DNA of 14,027 nucleotides from Candidatus Nitrosotenuis sp. (lineage in GTDB: Archaea > Thermoproteota > Nitrososphaeria > Nitrososphaerales > Nitrosopumilaceae). Within the stretch, counting starts at the first letter, position 1. Each line of letters starts with the position of its first letter. The notes under the pieces were generated by a model. It made no database searches and had not been told where the DNA came from. It saw only the letters and a list, made by a program, of their open reading frames with translations. A program made the translations under genes and the position numbers. The stretch covers positions 1-14,027 of the forward strand of contig JAHEXS010000018.1 in assembly GCA_023252015.1 (NCBI GenBank), written 5' to 3'. Below, piece after piece: positions 1 to 6,884 of the stretch.

Positions 1-135
1 GTTTTGATTAGCTTTCCACTAACGGATCTGACATTGCTGATTTCAGCTGATCATACAATCGACATTGAAAAACTGGCAAGCCATGTAGTGGATGTGTTTG
101 ATTCTGAGCAGTCACGATTCTCCGACGGCACTTAA
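1..135 (+). CDS. 3' end of an unidentified protein
   Basis: An open frame enters from the left edge and ends at TAA 133-135, giving the last 44 residues of a protein. It begins VLISFPLTDLTLL and contains a beta-strand-like stretch followed by a short amphipathic helix (IEKLASHVVDVFDSEQ). There is no membrane segment, cysteine cluster or catalytic motif in the visible part. I do not recognise the family. The strand-helix pattern could suit a small alpha/beta domain such as a roadblock-type fold, but that is a guess. Codon use looks normal for the window. The gene points towards the decayed region that follows. Confidence 0.55.
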   Translation, partial: VLISFPLTDLTLLISADHTIDIEKLASHVVDVFDSEQSRFSDGT

Positions 136-151
136 ATAACAATTTTTGTGC

Positions 152-735
152 CTAAAATTCAGTCATAATTATTAGATTTTGTCCAGGCATTATTTCTATT
201 AGTTTTGAGCTAGTGATTTCTCTTTCTGTAGTTTCTTCTGAATAGGAGGCGTTAATTGAATATTGTCCAGGACTTGTTTGTGTGTTGTTGCCGTCAAGCG
301 GATTTCATTTCCAGTGGATTGAGTTACCAGTGGATTGAGTTACCAGTGGATTGAGTTACCAGTGGATTGAGTTACCAGTGGATTGAGTTACCAGTGGATT
401 GAGTTACCAGTGGATAGTGCAACTAGCATCATCTTTTAGTACACCGTTTGGCGCATAATGCTCATCATTTGGACCAGTAATGAAATAGCCCCAGCCAATT
501 GGGAAAAGCCTAGTGTTTCCAGAATTTATGAGTGAAATTAATTGATTCGACGATTACGTATTGGTCTTTCTCTGTAGTTATTTCAAGACGTGATGGAATG
601 GTTTTGTCGGATTGTCCTAGTTTGATTCATCCCTATATTATTGCCATTCTTCATATTTAGAGCCGTCTGAAAATACAGACTCCCTGTACGCCTGCATCGG
701 ATGTGCTCATTTCGATTTTTTCATCATTGATCAAA
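152..735 (-). pseudogene. Decayed gene for a secreted-type beta-sandwich (BsuPI-like) domain
   Basis: No full-length frame survives, but pieces in successive frames join into one protein. From its N-terminal side they include SDGSKYEEWQ, PSRLEITTEKDQYVI, INSGNTRLFPIGWGYFITG, STGNSIHW, PLDGNNTQTSPGQYSINASY and REITSSKLIEIMPGQ, ending at TAG (152-154). The pattern (a thirsty 'EKDxYxxGE' strand, 'NxGNTRLFPIGWGY', 'LDGNNTQxSPGxY') is that of extracellular Ig-like/BsuPI-type domains seen in archaeal surface proteins. Lesions: at least one frameshift near 520-528, another probable one at the T-run near 434-437, stops near 620-650, a TGA at 305-307 where a Trp codon is expected, and a 16-bp tandem expansion that puts TAA in frame. 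No signal peptide remains. The N-terminal boundary is approximate. Confidence 0.6.
311..413. repeat. 16-bp tandem repeat, 6 units plus a 7-nt partial
   Basis: The unit CCAGTGGATTGAGTTA starts at 311, 327, 343, 359, 375 and 391, all identical, followed by CCAGTGG at 407-413. On the minus strand the unit reads TAACTCAATCCACTGG, which contains a TAA. The flanking pseudogene suggests that one unit plus the 7-mer is ancestral (coding for STGNSIHW). The 7-mer direct repeat CCAGTGG, nine bases apart, would then have allowed slipped-strand expansion by five units (80 nt, not a multiple of three). It has no spacers, so it is not a CRISPR array. Confidence 0.95.
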
Positions 736-755
736 GTTCTTGCTATTTGGTTTTT

Positions 756-1069
756 TTATTTATCCAAAAACGACAGAATCGGCATTGCGTCCCATTGGTA
801 CAGATAGTAGGCTAGCACGTTTGAGCAGATCTTGTCATAATTGTCGTAAATTGAGTTTGCTTCTTCGTCTGTAGCCTCAAATATTGCGATTCCTGTCTTG
901 TTGTCGCTTAATGCGCCAGACACATTATTCTTCCTTTGGATTGCCAAGCATCGACTAGGTTACTTATTTTTGGCTTTATTTTTTCTACATCATGTTCATT
1001 TGTGGATTCTTTTAGTGTACTTACAAGAATCCAGGGTTTTCTTTGAGAAATTAATTCTGTTTGACTCAT
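756..1069 (-). pseudogene. Frameshifted small conserved protein, DUF3303-like
   Basis: Translation from ATG 1069 gives MSQTELISQRKPWILVSTLK and continues to DAWQSKGRIM, then meets TAA at 908-910 (53 residues). The other half continues in a shifted frame from SGALSDNKTGIAIFEATDEE through YYLYQWDAMPILSFLDK to TAA 756-758. Restoring one G between 921 and 920 (TGT to TGG T) joins them as GRIM-W-SGALS, a 104-residue protein. The pattern 'WxxxGRIMWSG...TGIAIFEATDEEA...YQWDAMPIL' resembles DUF3303-type small ferredoxin-like proteins of unknown role (family judged from memory of its pattern). A TATA-like CTTAATTC at 1092-1099 lies about 26 nt upstream of the ATG, so the promoter looks intact. It could be a recent frameshift or a single-base sequencing error. 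Confidence 0.7.
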
Positions 1070-1091
1070 AAGATAAGAATCAAAGCGGAAT

Positions 1092-1099
1092 GAATTAAG
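1092..1099 (-). promoter_or_regulatory. TATA-like box of the frameshifted DUF3303-like gene
   Basis: The minus strand reads CTTAATTC here, centred about 26 nt upstream of ATG 1069. This is the spacing expected of an archaeal TATA box for a leaderless transcript. Confidence 0.35.
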
Positions 1100-1202
1100 A
1101 ATAATGATAATTTTATTTTGTTGTTCTTTGATTATGTACTAGCTCAATGAAATTACAAGTTGTAATGTTCAGCATTTTTAATAATTACAAATGATTATTG
1201 GT

Positions 1203-1243
1203 TTTGATCTTGCAGTAGCGGCCATCACACTGTCAAGATCAAA
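1203..1243. repeat. Perfect 10-bp inverted repeat with 21-nt spacer
   Basis: TTTGATCTTG (1203-1212) and CAAGATCAAA (1234-1243) are exact reverse complements. No T-tract follows immediately, so a terminator is not obvious. It could be a protein-binding dyad or an RNA hairpin. Confidence 0.6.
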
Positions 1244-1414
1244 GAGAATCACCAGTACAATAACCGTACAGCTTAGCATCCACCAAATCTGGAAAATTGC
1301 TATTGGCAGATTTTGATCATTGGGCTGGTGATTTCTCTTTTTTCAGTTAAAGGAAAAAAGTGTCTTTGATAGCAGCATGTGATTAGCTAAAAACTCTGTT
1401 TCCTGCAAGGCCTG

Positions 1415-1795
1415 TCAGTCTTGCGTTGCGCCGCACTCTGTACAAAATTTGGCAGATAAGGAAATTTTGGAGCCGCACTCTGAGCAAAATTTTGTGTCAG
1501 AATCAGTTACCTTGTTTATGTTGCCATACATGCTGGTATTTCTGACAGCACCCGTTGGCTCGTATTTGTCATCATCGATTATGTTTACTGGTGCAAAGTC
1601 TTTTTCCTCAACATATGCCATGATTCTTGGAACGGTATCGTCCTTGTTCTTTGGGTCTGGAACGATGTCTGCAAGCCAAAATGAATACCTCATGAGTGTA
1701 AGTTCGGGTGTTGAAAAGGCAAGTGTGTGTGCCGACATGTAATCTTCCGCTGCAGATTTTCCGTTGAAAACTTTCATGAGAATACTTATCCTCAT
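1415..1795 (-). CDS. C-terminal zinc-ribbon protein of unknown function
   Basis: The 126-residue frame has two parts. The first 85 or so residues (KVFNGKSAAEDYMSAHTLAF, then SFWLADIVPDP) form a domain I do not recognise, probably alpha/beta and soluble. The last 25 hold a zinc ribbon, with C104-x2-C107 and C118-x2-C121 (CSECG and KFCTECG). There is no signal peptide or membrane helix. ATG 1795 is the longest start, but a TATA box (1801-1807) is centred about 26 nt upstream of the internal ATG at 1777, so a leaderless transcript starting MKVFNGK is the likelier product (120 residues). Two more genes within 2.5 kb end in the same zinc-ribbon module. A role in protein or nucleic-acid binding is possible but not shown. 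Confidence 0.75.
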   Translation of the reverse strand: MRISILMKVFNGKSAAEDYMSAHTLAFSTPELTLMRYSFWLADIVPDPKNKDDTVPRIMAYVEEKDFAPVNIIDDDKYEPTGAVRNTSMYGNINKVTDSDTKFCSECGSKISLSAKFCTECGATQD

Positions 1796-1800
1796 TAGAT

Positions 1801-1807
1801 GTATAAT
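1801..1807 (-). promoter_or_regulatory. TATA box for the zinc-ribbon gene
   Basis: The minus strand reads ATTATAC. It is centred about 26 nt from ATG 1777 but only 8 nt from ATG 1795, which favours the internal start. Confidence 0.45.
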
Positions 1808-1887
1808 GTTTACTAGAGTTTTGACAAGGATTTAGTTTTACTCTGTTCTACGCATAACGTGCTAGCAGAAAACTACTCTCAAAAGAC

Positions 1888-2997
1888 TTAGTTTTGGATT
1901 AATTTGTAACCTTTGACTTTGGTTATCGCAACAACTATACCCACAACAGATGTCATTACAATAACAGCACCAAATGGAAACTCTGGGACAATTTTTGCAA
2001 CATCGTTCATCTTGAGGAGTATTTTATCGATATGAGTATTTACTTCTGAGGCAGGCGAACCATTCTTGATCATATCACGAAGTTCAACTCGCATCATTTG
2101 CTCCATGTCATTTTTTAGCTCAGGGTTTTGCTTACCTACTGAAGATTCTAAATATTCAAAATTATCCAAGTAAGCTTTTGTTGCAAGGCTTAGCGCGACA
2201 TCTGTATTTCCGGAAGCATATTGTTCCTTTGTTTGTTGTAATAATGATCTTACATTTTCAACATAACTTAGCAATTCTACTTCCTCGCTTTCAACGCCTT
2301 GGACTTCGTCAAGTTCGTGAATTATTGCGTTTGCGTTGGTTGCGATATCTTCTGGGTTTGCTCTTGCCTTGTAGCCATCCCACAATTCAGCATAAAATTT
2401 GTCCAGCTCCTCCGCATTGTGTTGCGGAATGCCAGACTTTATTGTATCATAGATTTGCTCAGAACGCCAGACAAATGCCGAACCATCCTGAAATTCAGCC
2501 ATCATGTTGATTTGTCCGTTTGCAACGCCTTCCTCATATTCTCCTTTGGATGTCCCTAACAACCCTTGCATCAGTTGCATTTTGAAATTCGGATCTTGGC
2601 TAATTTCATTTCCAACTATTGCAGTTCTTGCAATTTCGACTACTTCTTTTGCCTCATCGAGTGCTTTTTGTGCGTCTTGTCGTGTTACATCTTTTCCTGT
2701 TTTCTTGCCAAGATCCATGAGAATTTGTTGTATGTGAGCATCCAGTTGAGGATCATTTTTTTGAAGATCTGGCTTCATGGAAGCATACAATTCAGCAATT
2801 GGGTGAGTGGCATGTACTAGTGCAAGTTCTGCATTGTTATCATCAAGGTTTTGCTCAATTGCCCAGAAATGACCCAGTGTTTCCTCAAGAGATCCTGCAA
2901 ATGCAAGTTTTTCATCATAATCAGTATCGGCAAACGCGATTGAACTAGAAGATACAATTGTAATCAGTGCAAGAACAGCAAGAAACGATTTCAACAA
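1888..2997 (-). CDS. Secreted helical protein with C-terminal PEF-type sorting/anchor tail
   Basis: The protein has 369 residues. Residues 1-23 are a signal peptide (LKSFLAVLALITIVSSSSIAFA, cut before DTDYDE). Residues 30-330 are mostly alpha-helical, with an early HATHPIAELY motif and long acidic helices, somewhat like imelysin/EfeO-type or FTR1-associated periplasmic helical domains (a weak resemblance). The tail has VPEFPFG (about 337-343), a hydrophobic helix (AVIVMTSVVGIVVAI) and a basic end (KVKGYK), the tripartite pattern of archaeal PEF/PEFG-CTERM surface proteins. The start is TTG 2997 (a second TTG follows at 2994). No ATG occurs before residue 73, and the signal peptide needs this start. 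TTTAAA at 3021-3026 is about 26 nt upstream, so the mRNA is probably leaderless. Expected location: cell surface, membrane-anchored. Confidence 0.8.
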   Translation of the reverse strand: MLKSFLAVLALITIVSSSSIAFADTDYDEKLAFAGSLEETLGHFWAIEQNLDDNNAELALVHATHPIAELYASMKPDLQKNDPQLDAHIQQILMDLGKKTGKDVTRQDAQKALDEAKEVVEIARTAIVGNEISQDPNFKMQLMQGLLGTSKGEYEEGVANGQINMMAEFQDGSAFVWRSEQIYDTIKSGIPQHNAEELDKFYAELWDGYKARANPEDIATNANAIIHELDEVQGVESEEVELLSYVENVRSLLQQTKEQYASGNTDVALSLATKAYLDNFEYLESSVGKQNPELKNDMEQMMRVELRDMIKNGSPASEVNTHIDKILLKMNDVAKIVPEFPFGAVIVMTSVVGIVVAITKVKGYKLIQN

Positions 2998-3020
2998 AAT
3001 CAGTTGATTTTACTAGGTGC

Positions 3021-3026
3021 TTTAAA
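3021..3026 (-). promoter_or_regulatory. TATA box of the PEF-tail gene
   Basis: TTTAAA is centred about 26 nt upstream of TTG 2997, supporting that non-ATG start and a leaderless mRNA. The rest of the 232-nt interval up to 3229 is AT-rich, and I see no gene or RNA in it. Confidence 0.45.
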
Positions 3027-3229
3027 CTGATGCATGATTCCACAATCTTAAAATCAAATTCTGTAACGAGATTTGTTTTGTAAAAATTATTTTATAGAAG
3101 ATATTTTCATATTATAATTTCCTTGGGATAAAAATTGTACAAGTACAGATTACTAAATTGAGATCAAGATTATTGTTTCATTTGTAATGTTTATTTTGAA
3201 TGAATTTTTCATTAGTGATTGGTAGCTAA

Positions 3230-3745
3230 CTAAGTTTTATTTCCACATTTTGTGCAGAATTTCGCACCCGCCCTGAGATCAGCACCACAAGACTTGCATC
3301 CGCTTTGTGAAGATCGTGGCATCATTGCAGGATCTGGTGAAGGCAACGTCCCTGGTGAAGAAAATGCTGCTCCTGCCGAAATAATCGACGGCGGTCTTCC
3401 AGGTGTTTGAGCAGGCATGGTTGGCACTCTTCCCAATCCACCCATCATTCCACCCCCCATGCCAGGCATCAATCCAGGGGATTGTGTTGTTCCAAGGTTT
3501 CCTGCACCTACCCGGTCTAGTGCCTTTTTCATCTCAAAGATTACTTTGACTGCCAAAAATTCCAATGCCGAATACGCAACTACGTAATCTCCAAGGCTTT
3601 GAAAAAATTCCTTTTCTGAAATCTTGCCCTGCTTATACATAGTGTTTGTATCCAAAAACGACTCGTAGTATCCTTGTGAGTCCTTGAACAAGTTATCTAA
3701 TTTTTCTGCTAAAAGGTTTAGTGTGTCTACTTCACCAAGCGACAT
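3230..3745 (-). CDS. Helical protein with Gly/Met/Pro-rich linker and zinc ribbon
   Basis: The protein has 171 residues. Residues 1-78 are predicted helical (LNLLAEKLDNLFKDSQGYY, then ALEFLAVKVIFEMKKAL) and may form a coiled or bundled domain. Residues 80-148 are a low-complexity linker rich in Gly, Met, Pro and Ser (GLMPGMGGGMMGGLG). The C-terminus is a zinc ribbon, C150-x2-C153 and C164-x2-C167 (CKSCG and KFCTKCG). It has no membrane segment. I do not know its function; the build resembles adaptor proteins whose ribbon binds a partner. The start is ATG 3745, with an AT-rich TATA-like stretch near 3766-3771 at the leaderless distance. It lies between the PEF-tail protein and thioredoxin on the same strand, but each gene seems to have its own promoter. 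Confidence 0.8.
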   Translation of the reverse strand: MSLGEVDTLNLLAEKLDNLFKDSQGYYESFLDTNTMYKQGKISEKEFFQSLGDYVVAYSALEFLAVKVIFEMKKALDRVGAGNLGTTQSPGLMPGMGGGMMGGLGRVPTMPAQTPGRPPSIISAGAAFSSPGTLPSPDPAMMPRSSQSGCKSCGADLRAGAKFCTKCGNKT

Positions 3746-3795
3746 ATCACAAATTCATTGGACGCTTATTAATTACTTTAGGGTAAAAAGAAAGT

Positions 3796-4128
3796 TTAGG
3801 TTTTAGAGAGTGCTCTGTCAATCATGCCTTTGTAGGATTCCTTTGATGCTGCGCCAACTTGCTGAGCCAAGACTTGACCCTTGTGTATAAGCATTAGAGT
3901 TGGAATGCTAAAGATGTTATATTTTGCGGCTAGTTCGTTTGCCTCGTCAACGTTTACTTTGACAAAGTTTACTTTGCCGTCATAATCTTTGGCAAGCTCT
4001 TCTACTACCGGACCTACCATTCTACATGGTCCACACCATTCTGCCCAGAAATCTACGAATACGGGGTTTGGTGAATCCACGACTTGAGATTGCCAGTCCT
4101 TTGCGTTTGTTATGTGTGCTAGAGCCAT
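3796..4128 (-). CDS. trxA: Thioredoxin
   Basis: This is a small cytoplasmic dithiol-disulfide oxidoreductase. From ATG 4128 it has 110 residues, with the active site WCGPC at residues 31-35 and the cis-proline at P76 (FSIPTL), the same positions as in Escherichia coli thioredoxin 1. FVDFWAEWCGPC and the KVNVDEANELAAKYNI segment are typical of the family, and the length is normal. A TTG nine bases earlier (4137) would add MIK. A TATA-like ACATATTTAG (4159-4168) is about 26 nt upstream of 4137, so either the transcript starts at that TTG or ATG 4128 has a 9-nt leader. The LMW-type arsenate reductase at 11279-11683 belongs to a class usually recycled by thioredoxin, so this is a candidate partner. 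It is transcribed divergently from the gene at 4229. Confidence 0.95.
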   Translation of the reverse strand: MALAHITNAKDWQSQVVDSPNPVFVDFWAEWCGPCRMVGPVVEELAKDYDGKVNFVKVNVDEANELAAKYNIFSIPTLMLIHKGQVLAQQVGAASKESYKGMIDRALSKT

Positions 4129-4198
4129 CTTTATCAAAATCGTTCTAGTCAGACGTATCTAAATATGTTAAGGATAGATCCGAGTAATCCAACATATA

Positions 4199-4206
4199 CT
4201 TAAATG
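4199..4206 (+). promoter_or_regulatory. TATA box for the PRC-barrel gene
   Basis: CTTAAATG is centred about 26 nt upstream of ATG 4229. This marks 4229 as the probable leaderless start rather than the in-frame TTG at 4217. Confidence 0.45.
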
Positions 4207-4228
4207 TCGTCTGGGTTTGTTTCAGAAT

Positions 4229-4969
4229 ATGAGCTCAGAGCTGCGTTTGAAAAAGCTTAGAGGTTCAGGCGGATTTGTCATGGCCCAAGTTTCAGACGAT
4301 CAGCAAAGAAAGGGCAACTTGGGTGGACCTGACTTGTTTTTAGCTCCAATTGGAAGATTGGATCAGGAAAAAATTTCAAAATATTACTGCAATACATGCG
4401 AGAAGGATTACGATGGAAGTCCAAAAATAGAATACGAGAGTCCAAATGAGGAAGTTGCGCAAAATTTGATTCTTCTAGAACGAGGACAGTACATATGCAC
4501 CACTTGTGGCTCAACAATAGCAGAGTACAGAGAATTCCAAAAGCAAAACCAACAGGCAGACGTTGGTCTTGCAAAACCAATCTCACCATCATTTGATCAG
4601 CCAGTTACTTCTGCTGAACCAACTGTTCAACCAACTACACAGCCAGAGATTCAAACATTTTCTTCACCGTCAGATCCACAGAACTCGTTTAGTTCCATAG
4701 TTGGAATGTCAGTATATAGCTCTGATGCAAAAAAAGTAGGAGTAGCAAAACAAGTTGGAGTGAATTCCTCACATCAGGTAGTCCTGATTGTGACAAAAAA
4801 CAACGGCTCTGATGAAATCATCGAATGGAGCAAAATCAAAAAAATTGGCGAGATAATTCTATTAGGAGACGGAACCCAGTCGGGAACATCATCACTGAAA
4901 TGCTCAGGCTGTAATTACGAAAATAAGGCAGGTTCCAAGTTTTGTGAGAGTTGCGGAAACAAGCTGTAA
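4229..4969 (+). CDS. PRC-barrel protein flanked by two zinc-binding modules
   Basis: The protein has 246 residues. Residues 54-93 form a split zinc finger (CNTC at 54-57, CTTC at 90-93). Residues 105-150 are a Gln/Pro/Ser/Thr-rich linker. Residues about 150-212 look like a PRC-barrel (SSIVGMSVYSSDAKKVGVAK, then VLIVTKNNGSDEIIEWSKIK and IGEIILLGD), the small beta-barrel seen in RimM and photosynthetic reaction-centre H subunits. The C-terminus is a zinc ribbon (C225, C228, C239, C242). PRC-barrels often mediate protein-protein contacts; the client here is unknown. ATG 4229 is chosen because of the TATA box at 4199-4206; ATG 4280 is a weaker alternative. The stop (4967-4969) is one base from the ATG of the signal peptidase gene, so the two are probably co-transcribed. 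Confidence 0.8.
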   Translation: MSSELRLKKLRGSGGFVMAQVSDDQQRKGNLGGPDLFLAPIGRLDQEKISKYYCNTCEKDYDGSPKIEYESPNEEVAQNLILLERGQYICTTCGSTIAEYREFQKQNQQADVGLAKPISPSFDQPVTSAEPTVQPTTQPEIQTFSSPSDPQNSFSSIVGMSVYSSDAKKVGVAKQVGVNSSHQVVLIVTKNNGSDEIIEWSKIKKIGEIILLGDGTQSGTSSLKCSGCNYENKAGSKFCESCGNKL

Positions 4970-4970
4970 G

Positions 4971-5609
4971 ATGACTTCAAGTTCAACAACAAAGACAATC
5001 GTAAAGGATGTTATCATAGTCGCAGTAGGCGTTGCCATAATCTGGTTTGGACTCCAATTGGCGTTTGGAACACAAAATCCATTTTATGTTGTATCTAGCG
5101 GAAGCATGATTCCAGTTTTACAAGTATACGACGTACTAGTTGTCCAGGGGCACGTGTCTTTTGACGATATCAAAATAGGCGATATCATTGTGTTTAACAG
5201 ACCAAATGGACACGACAGGGTAATTGTCCATAGGGTTGCAGAGATTTTGAATGACAATCCAAAGACGATTCGAACAAAGGGTGATGCAAACCCTGGCTCT
5301 ATTCCCGGTACCGATTATCCGCTTACAAAAGACGAGTACATTGGCAAAGTAGTCTATGTCGTACCGCAAATAGGGTACATAACACGTGTTCTGACGCCCC
5401 CAATCAACTATATCATAATTGCAGTAATAGTCGGCATAATGATTGTAAAGCAGTATTATGGAAAGGGCAGGGAATCACCCAAGTTTGAGACGGCTCAGGT
5501 AGAATCTGCCACAAAAGAAGAATTTACAAAATCACCAGATACCGAATACAGGGATTCCAGCGTTGATTCAAACCAAGATAAGAGTCAAAACGACGAAGGT
5601 AAAACCTAA
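4971..5609 (+). CDS. Signal peptidase I (archaeal Sec11-type, S26B)
   Basis: This membrane-bound serine protease removes signal peptides from Sec-exported proteins. It has 212 residues. A TM helix lies at about 13-33 (DVIIVAVGVAIIWFGLQLAF). The catalytic Ser45 sits in SSGSMIP, and His87 in VIVHRV occupies the place of the bacterial lysine, as in archaeal and ER Sec11 enzymes. Asp105 in TKGDANPG is the likely acidic partner. A second TM helix (INYIIIAVIVGIMIV) is followed by a hydrophilic tail of about 60 residues rich in Lys, Glu, Ser and Asp. An in-frame GTG at 4944 lies inside the preceding gene; ATG 4971, one base after that gene's TAA, is preferred. The PEF-tail protein at 1888-2997 is a plausible substrate. 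Family assignment is firm. Confidence 0.93.
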   Translation: MTSSSTTKTIVKDVIIVAVGVAIIWFGLQLAFGTQNPFYVVSSGSMIPVLQVYDVLVVQGHVSFDDIKIGDIIVFNRPNGHDRVIVHRVAEILNDNPKTIRTKGDANPGSIPGTDYPLTKDEYIGKVVYVVPQIGYITRVLTPPINYIIIAVIVGIMIVKQYYGKGRESPKFETAQVESATKEEFTKSPDTEYRDSSVDSNQDKSQNDEGKT

Positions 5610-5680
5610 CAATTCGTCTTTATTCAAAATATAATTTTAAAACATTAAAGCATACAGAAAACCTTTTAACATTCACGATT

Positions 5681-6832
5681 ATGACCACGGCAAAAAAAGC
5701 AATGTCACTTCACAGAAAGCTAAAAGGCAAAATAACAATTGAGAGTAAAATTTGTAACCTAAGGCAAAAGGACATCAAGCTGATTTACACTCCAGGTGTT
5801 GCTTTTGTTTGCGAGGCAATTTACAAAAAGCCTTCTGAAAAATACAATCTTACTTCAAAAGGCAATAACGTTGCAATAGTAACTGACGGAACAAGAACTC
5901 TTGGTTTGGGAAAGATTGGCCCTTATGCTGCACTTCCAGTAATGGAGGGAAAGGCAGTACTGTACAAAAAATTCGGCAATGTAAACGCATTTCCCATTTG
6001 TCTTAACACTACAGACAAAGACCAAATCATAAGTACGATTAAAGCAATTGAGCCAGTTTTTGGCGCAATAAATCTTGAAGATATTGAATCTCCAAAGGTG
6101 CTAGAGATTTCTGCCGAGCTTGAAAAATCTCTTTCAATCCCGGTATTTCATGACGACAGACATGGAACTGCAGTCGTAGCACTGGCTGCCCTGCTTAATT
6201 CACTCAAGATTGTCAAAAAACAAATGTCGGCAAAGATCATACTAGCAGGCGCAGGCTCAGCAGGCTATGGAATCTGCAAGCTGCTAAGATTCGCAGGATG
6301 TCGCAACTTGATTGTAGTGGATTCTGATGGTGCAATTTACAAAGGAAGAACCAGACACATGAACAAGTACAAAAAGGAAATTGCTGAAATTACAAATCCA
6401 AAAGGGCAGAAAGGAACGCTGGAAAATATTATTAAAAATGCGGATGTGTTCATTGGAGTTTCTGGAATCAAGGGACTTCTTTCTGCCAAAATGATACAAA
6501 CCATGAACAAAGATCCAATAATTTTTGCACTTACAAATCCTGATCCGGAGATAGACCCAATAATTGCAAAAAGATCTGGAGCAAAAATCATTGCTACTGG
6601 CAGCTACATGTATGAAAACAAGATTAACAATGCGCTCGTGTTTCCGTATTTGATGAGAGTGATTCTGGATAAAAAAATAAGAAAGATTACTCTTGATTTG
6701 TTGCTTGTCACTGCAAAAGCAATAGCAAATACAGTTCCCAGTACGCAACTCGCTTATAGTCGCATAATGCCTGAAATTGACAATAAGAAAATACAACACA
6801 ACATCAGTCAAGCATTAAAGAAATTCAAATAA
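5681..6832 (+). CDS. NAD(P)-dependent malic enzyme (short form)
   Basis: It carries out oxidative decarboxylation of L-malate to pyruvate and CO2, linking C4 acids of the 3HP/4HB cycle and TCA reactions to pyruvate. It has 383 residues, the length of the short bacterial/archaeal class without a phosphotransacetylase domain. Motifs: IYTPGVA with catalytic Tyr36; VTDGTRTLGLGKIGP at 68-81; MEGKA with catalytic Lys91; INLEDI at 130-135 and FHDDRHGTA at 156-164 for the metal-binding acids; GAGSAG at 190-195 for the Rossmann fold; and ALTNPDPEI. The more common HDDQHGTA reads HDDRHGTA here. Cofactor choice cannot be read. An AT-rich element TTTTAAAAC (about 5635-5643) may be the TATA box, leaving a short leader. 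It converges on the dehydratase gene at 6885. Confidence 0.93.
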   Translation: MTTAKKAMSLHRKLKGKITIESKICNLRQKDIKLIYTPGVAFVCEAIYKKPSEKYNLTSKGNNVAIVTDGTRTLGLGKIGPYAALPVMEGKAVLYKKFGNVNAFPICLNTTDKDQIISTIKAIEPVFGAINLEDIESPKVLEISAELEKSLSIPVFHDDRHGTAVVALAALLNSLKIVKKQMSAKIILAGAGSAGYGICKLLRFAGCRNLIVVDSDGAIYKGRTRHMNKYKKEIAEITNPKGQKGTLENIIKNADVFIGVSGIKGLLSAKMIQTMNKDPIIFALTNPDPEIDPIIAKRSGAKIIATGSYMYENKINNALVFPYLMRVILDKKIRKITLDLLLVTAKAIANTVPSTQLAYSRIMPEIDNKKIQHNISQALKKFK

Positions 6833-6884
6833 TCTAATTTTTGATTTTTATTATATCAAAGATACTAGGCAAAAATTAAAAAGA
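6833..6884. terminator. Convergent T-rich terminator region
   Basis: This 52-nt gap between converging genes has T-runs on both strands: plus 6837-6850 (ATTTTTGATTTTTA), and on the minus strand CTTTTTAATTTTTGCC. Archaeal termination often uses such U-tracts, so this probably ends transcripts from both sides. Confidence 0.45.

Larger units (their letters stand above)
1070..1414. other. Gene-poor AT-rich interval with an inverted repeat and a gene remnant
   Basis: I see no convincing gene here. Two short open frames overlap on opposite strands: plus 1191-1316 (41 residues, basic, no motif) and minus 1178-1279 (33 residues, hydrophobic, MLSCTVIVLVILFDLDSV). Neither has a well-placed TATA box. 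A perfect 10-bp inverted repeat, TTTGATCTTG at 1203-1212 and CAAGATCAAA at 1234-1243, could form a hairpin with a 21-nt loop. Positions 1320-1348 match 205-233 at 24 of 29 bases, and both can be read on the minus strand as TE(K)REITS, so this looks like a remnant of a second copy of the family decayed at 152-735. Confidence 0.5.

Noticed and set aside
311..413. Possible CRISPR array
   Set aside because: Units are 16 bp, directly abutting and without spacers; it is a simple tandem repeat inside a decayed coding region.
2178..2820. Several plus-strand frames under the PEF-tail gene
   Set aside because: All are antisense to a well-supported gene with signal peptide and sorting tail; none shows a domain or promoter.
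6284..6811. 175-residue minus-strand frame under the malic enzyme
   Set aside because: It lies fully inside the firm malic enzyme gene, with Cys/His/Ile-rich composition typical of antisense reading.
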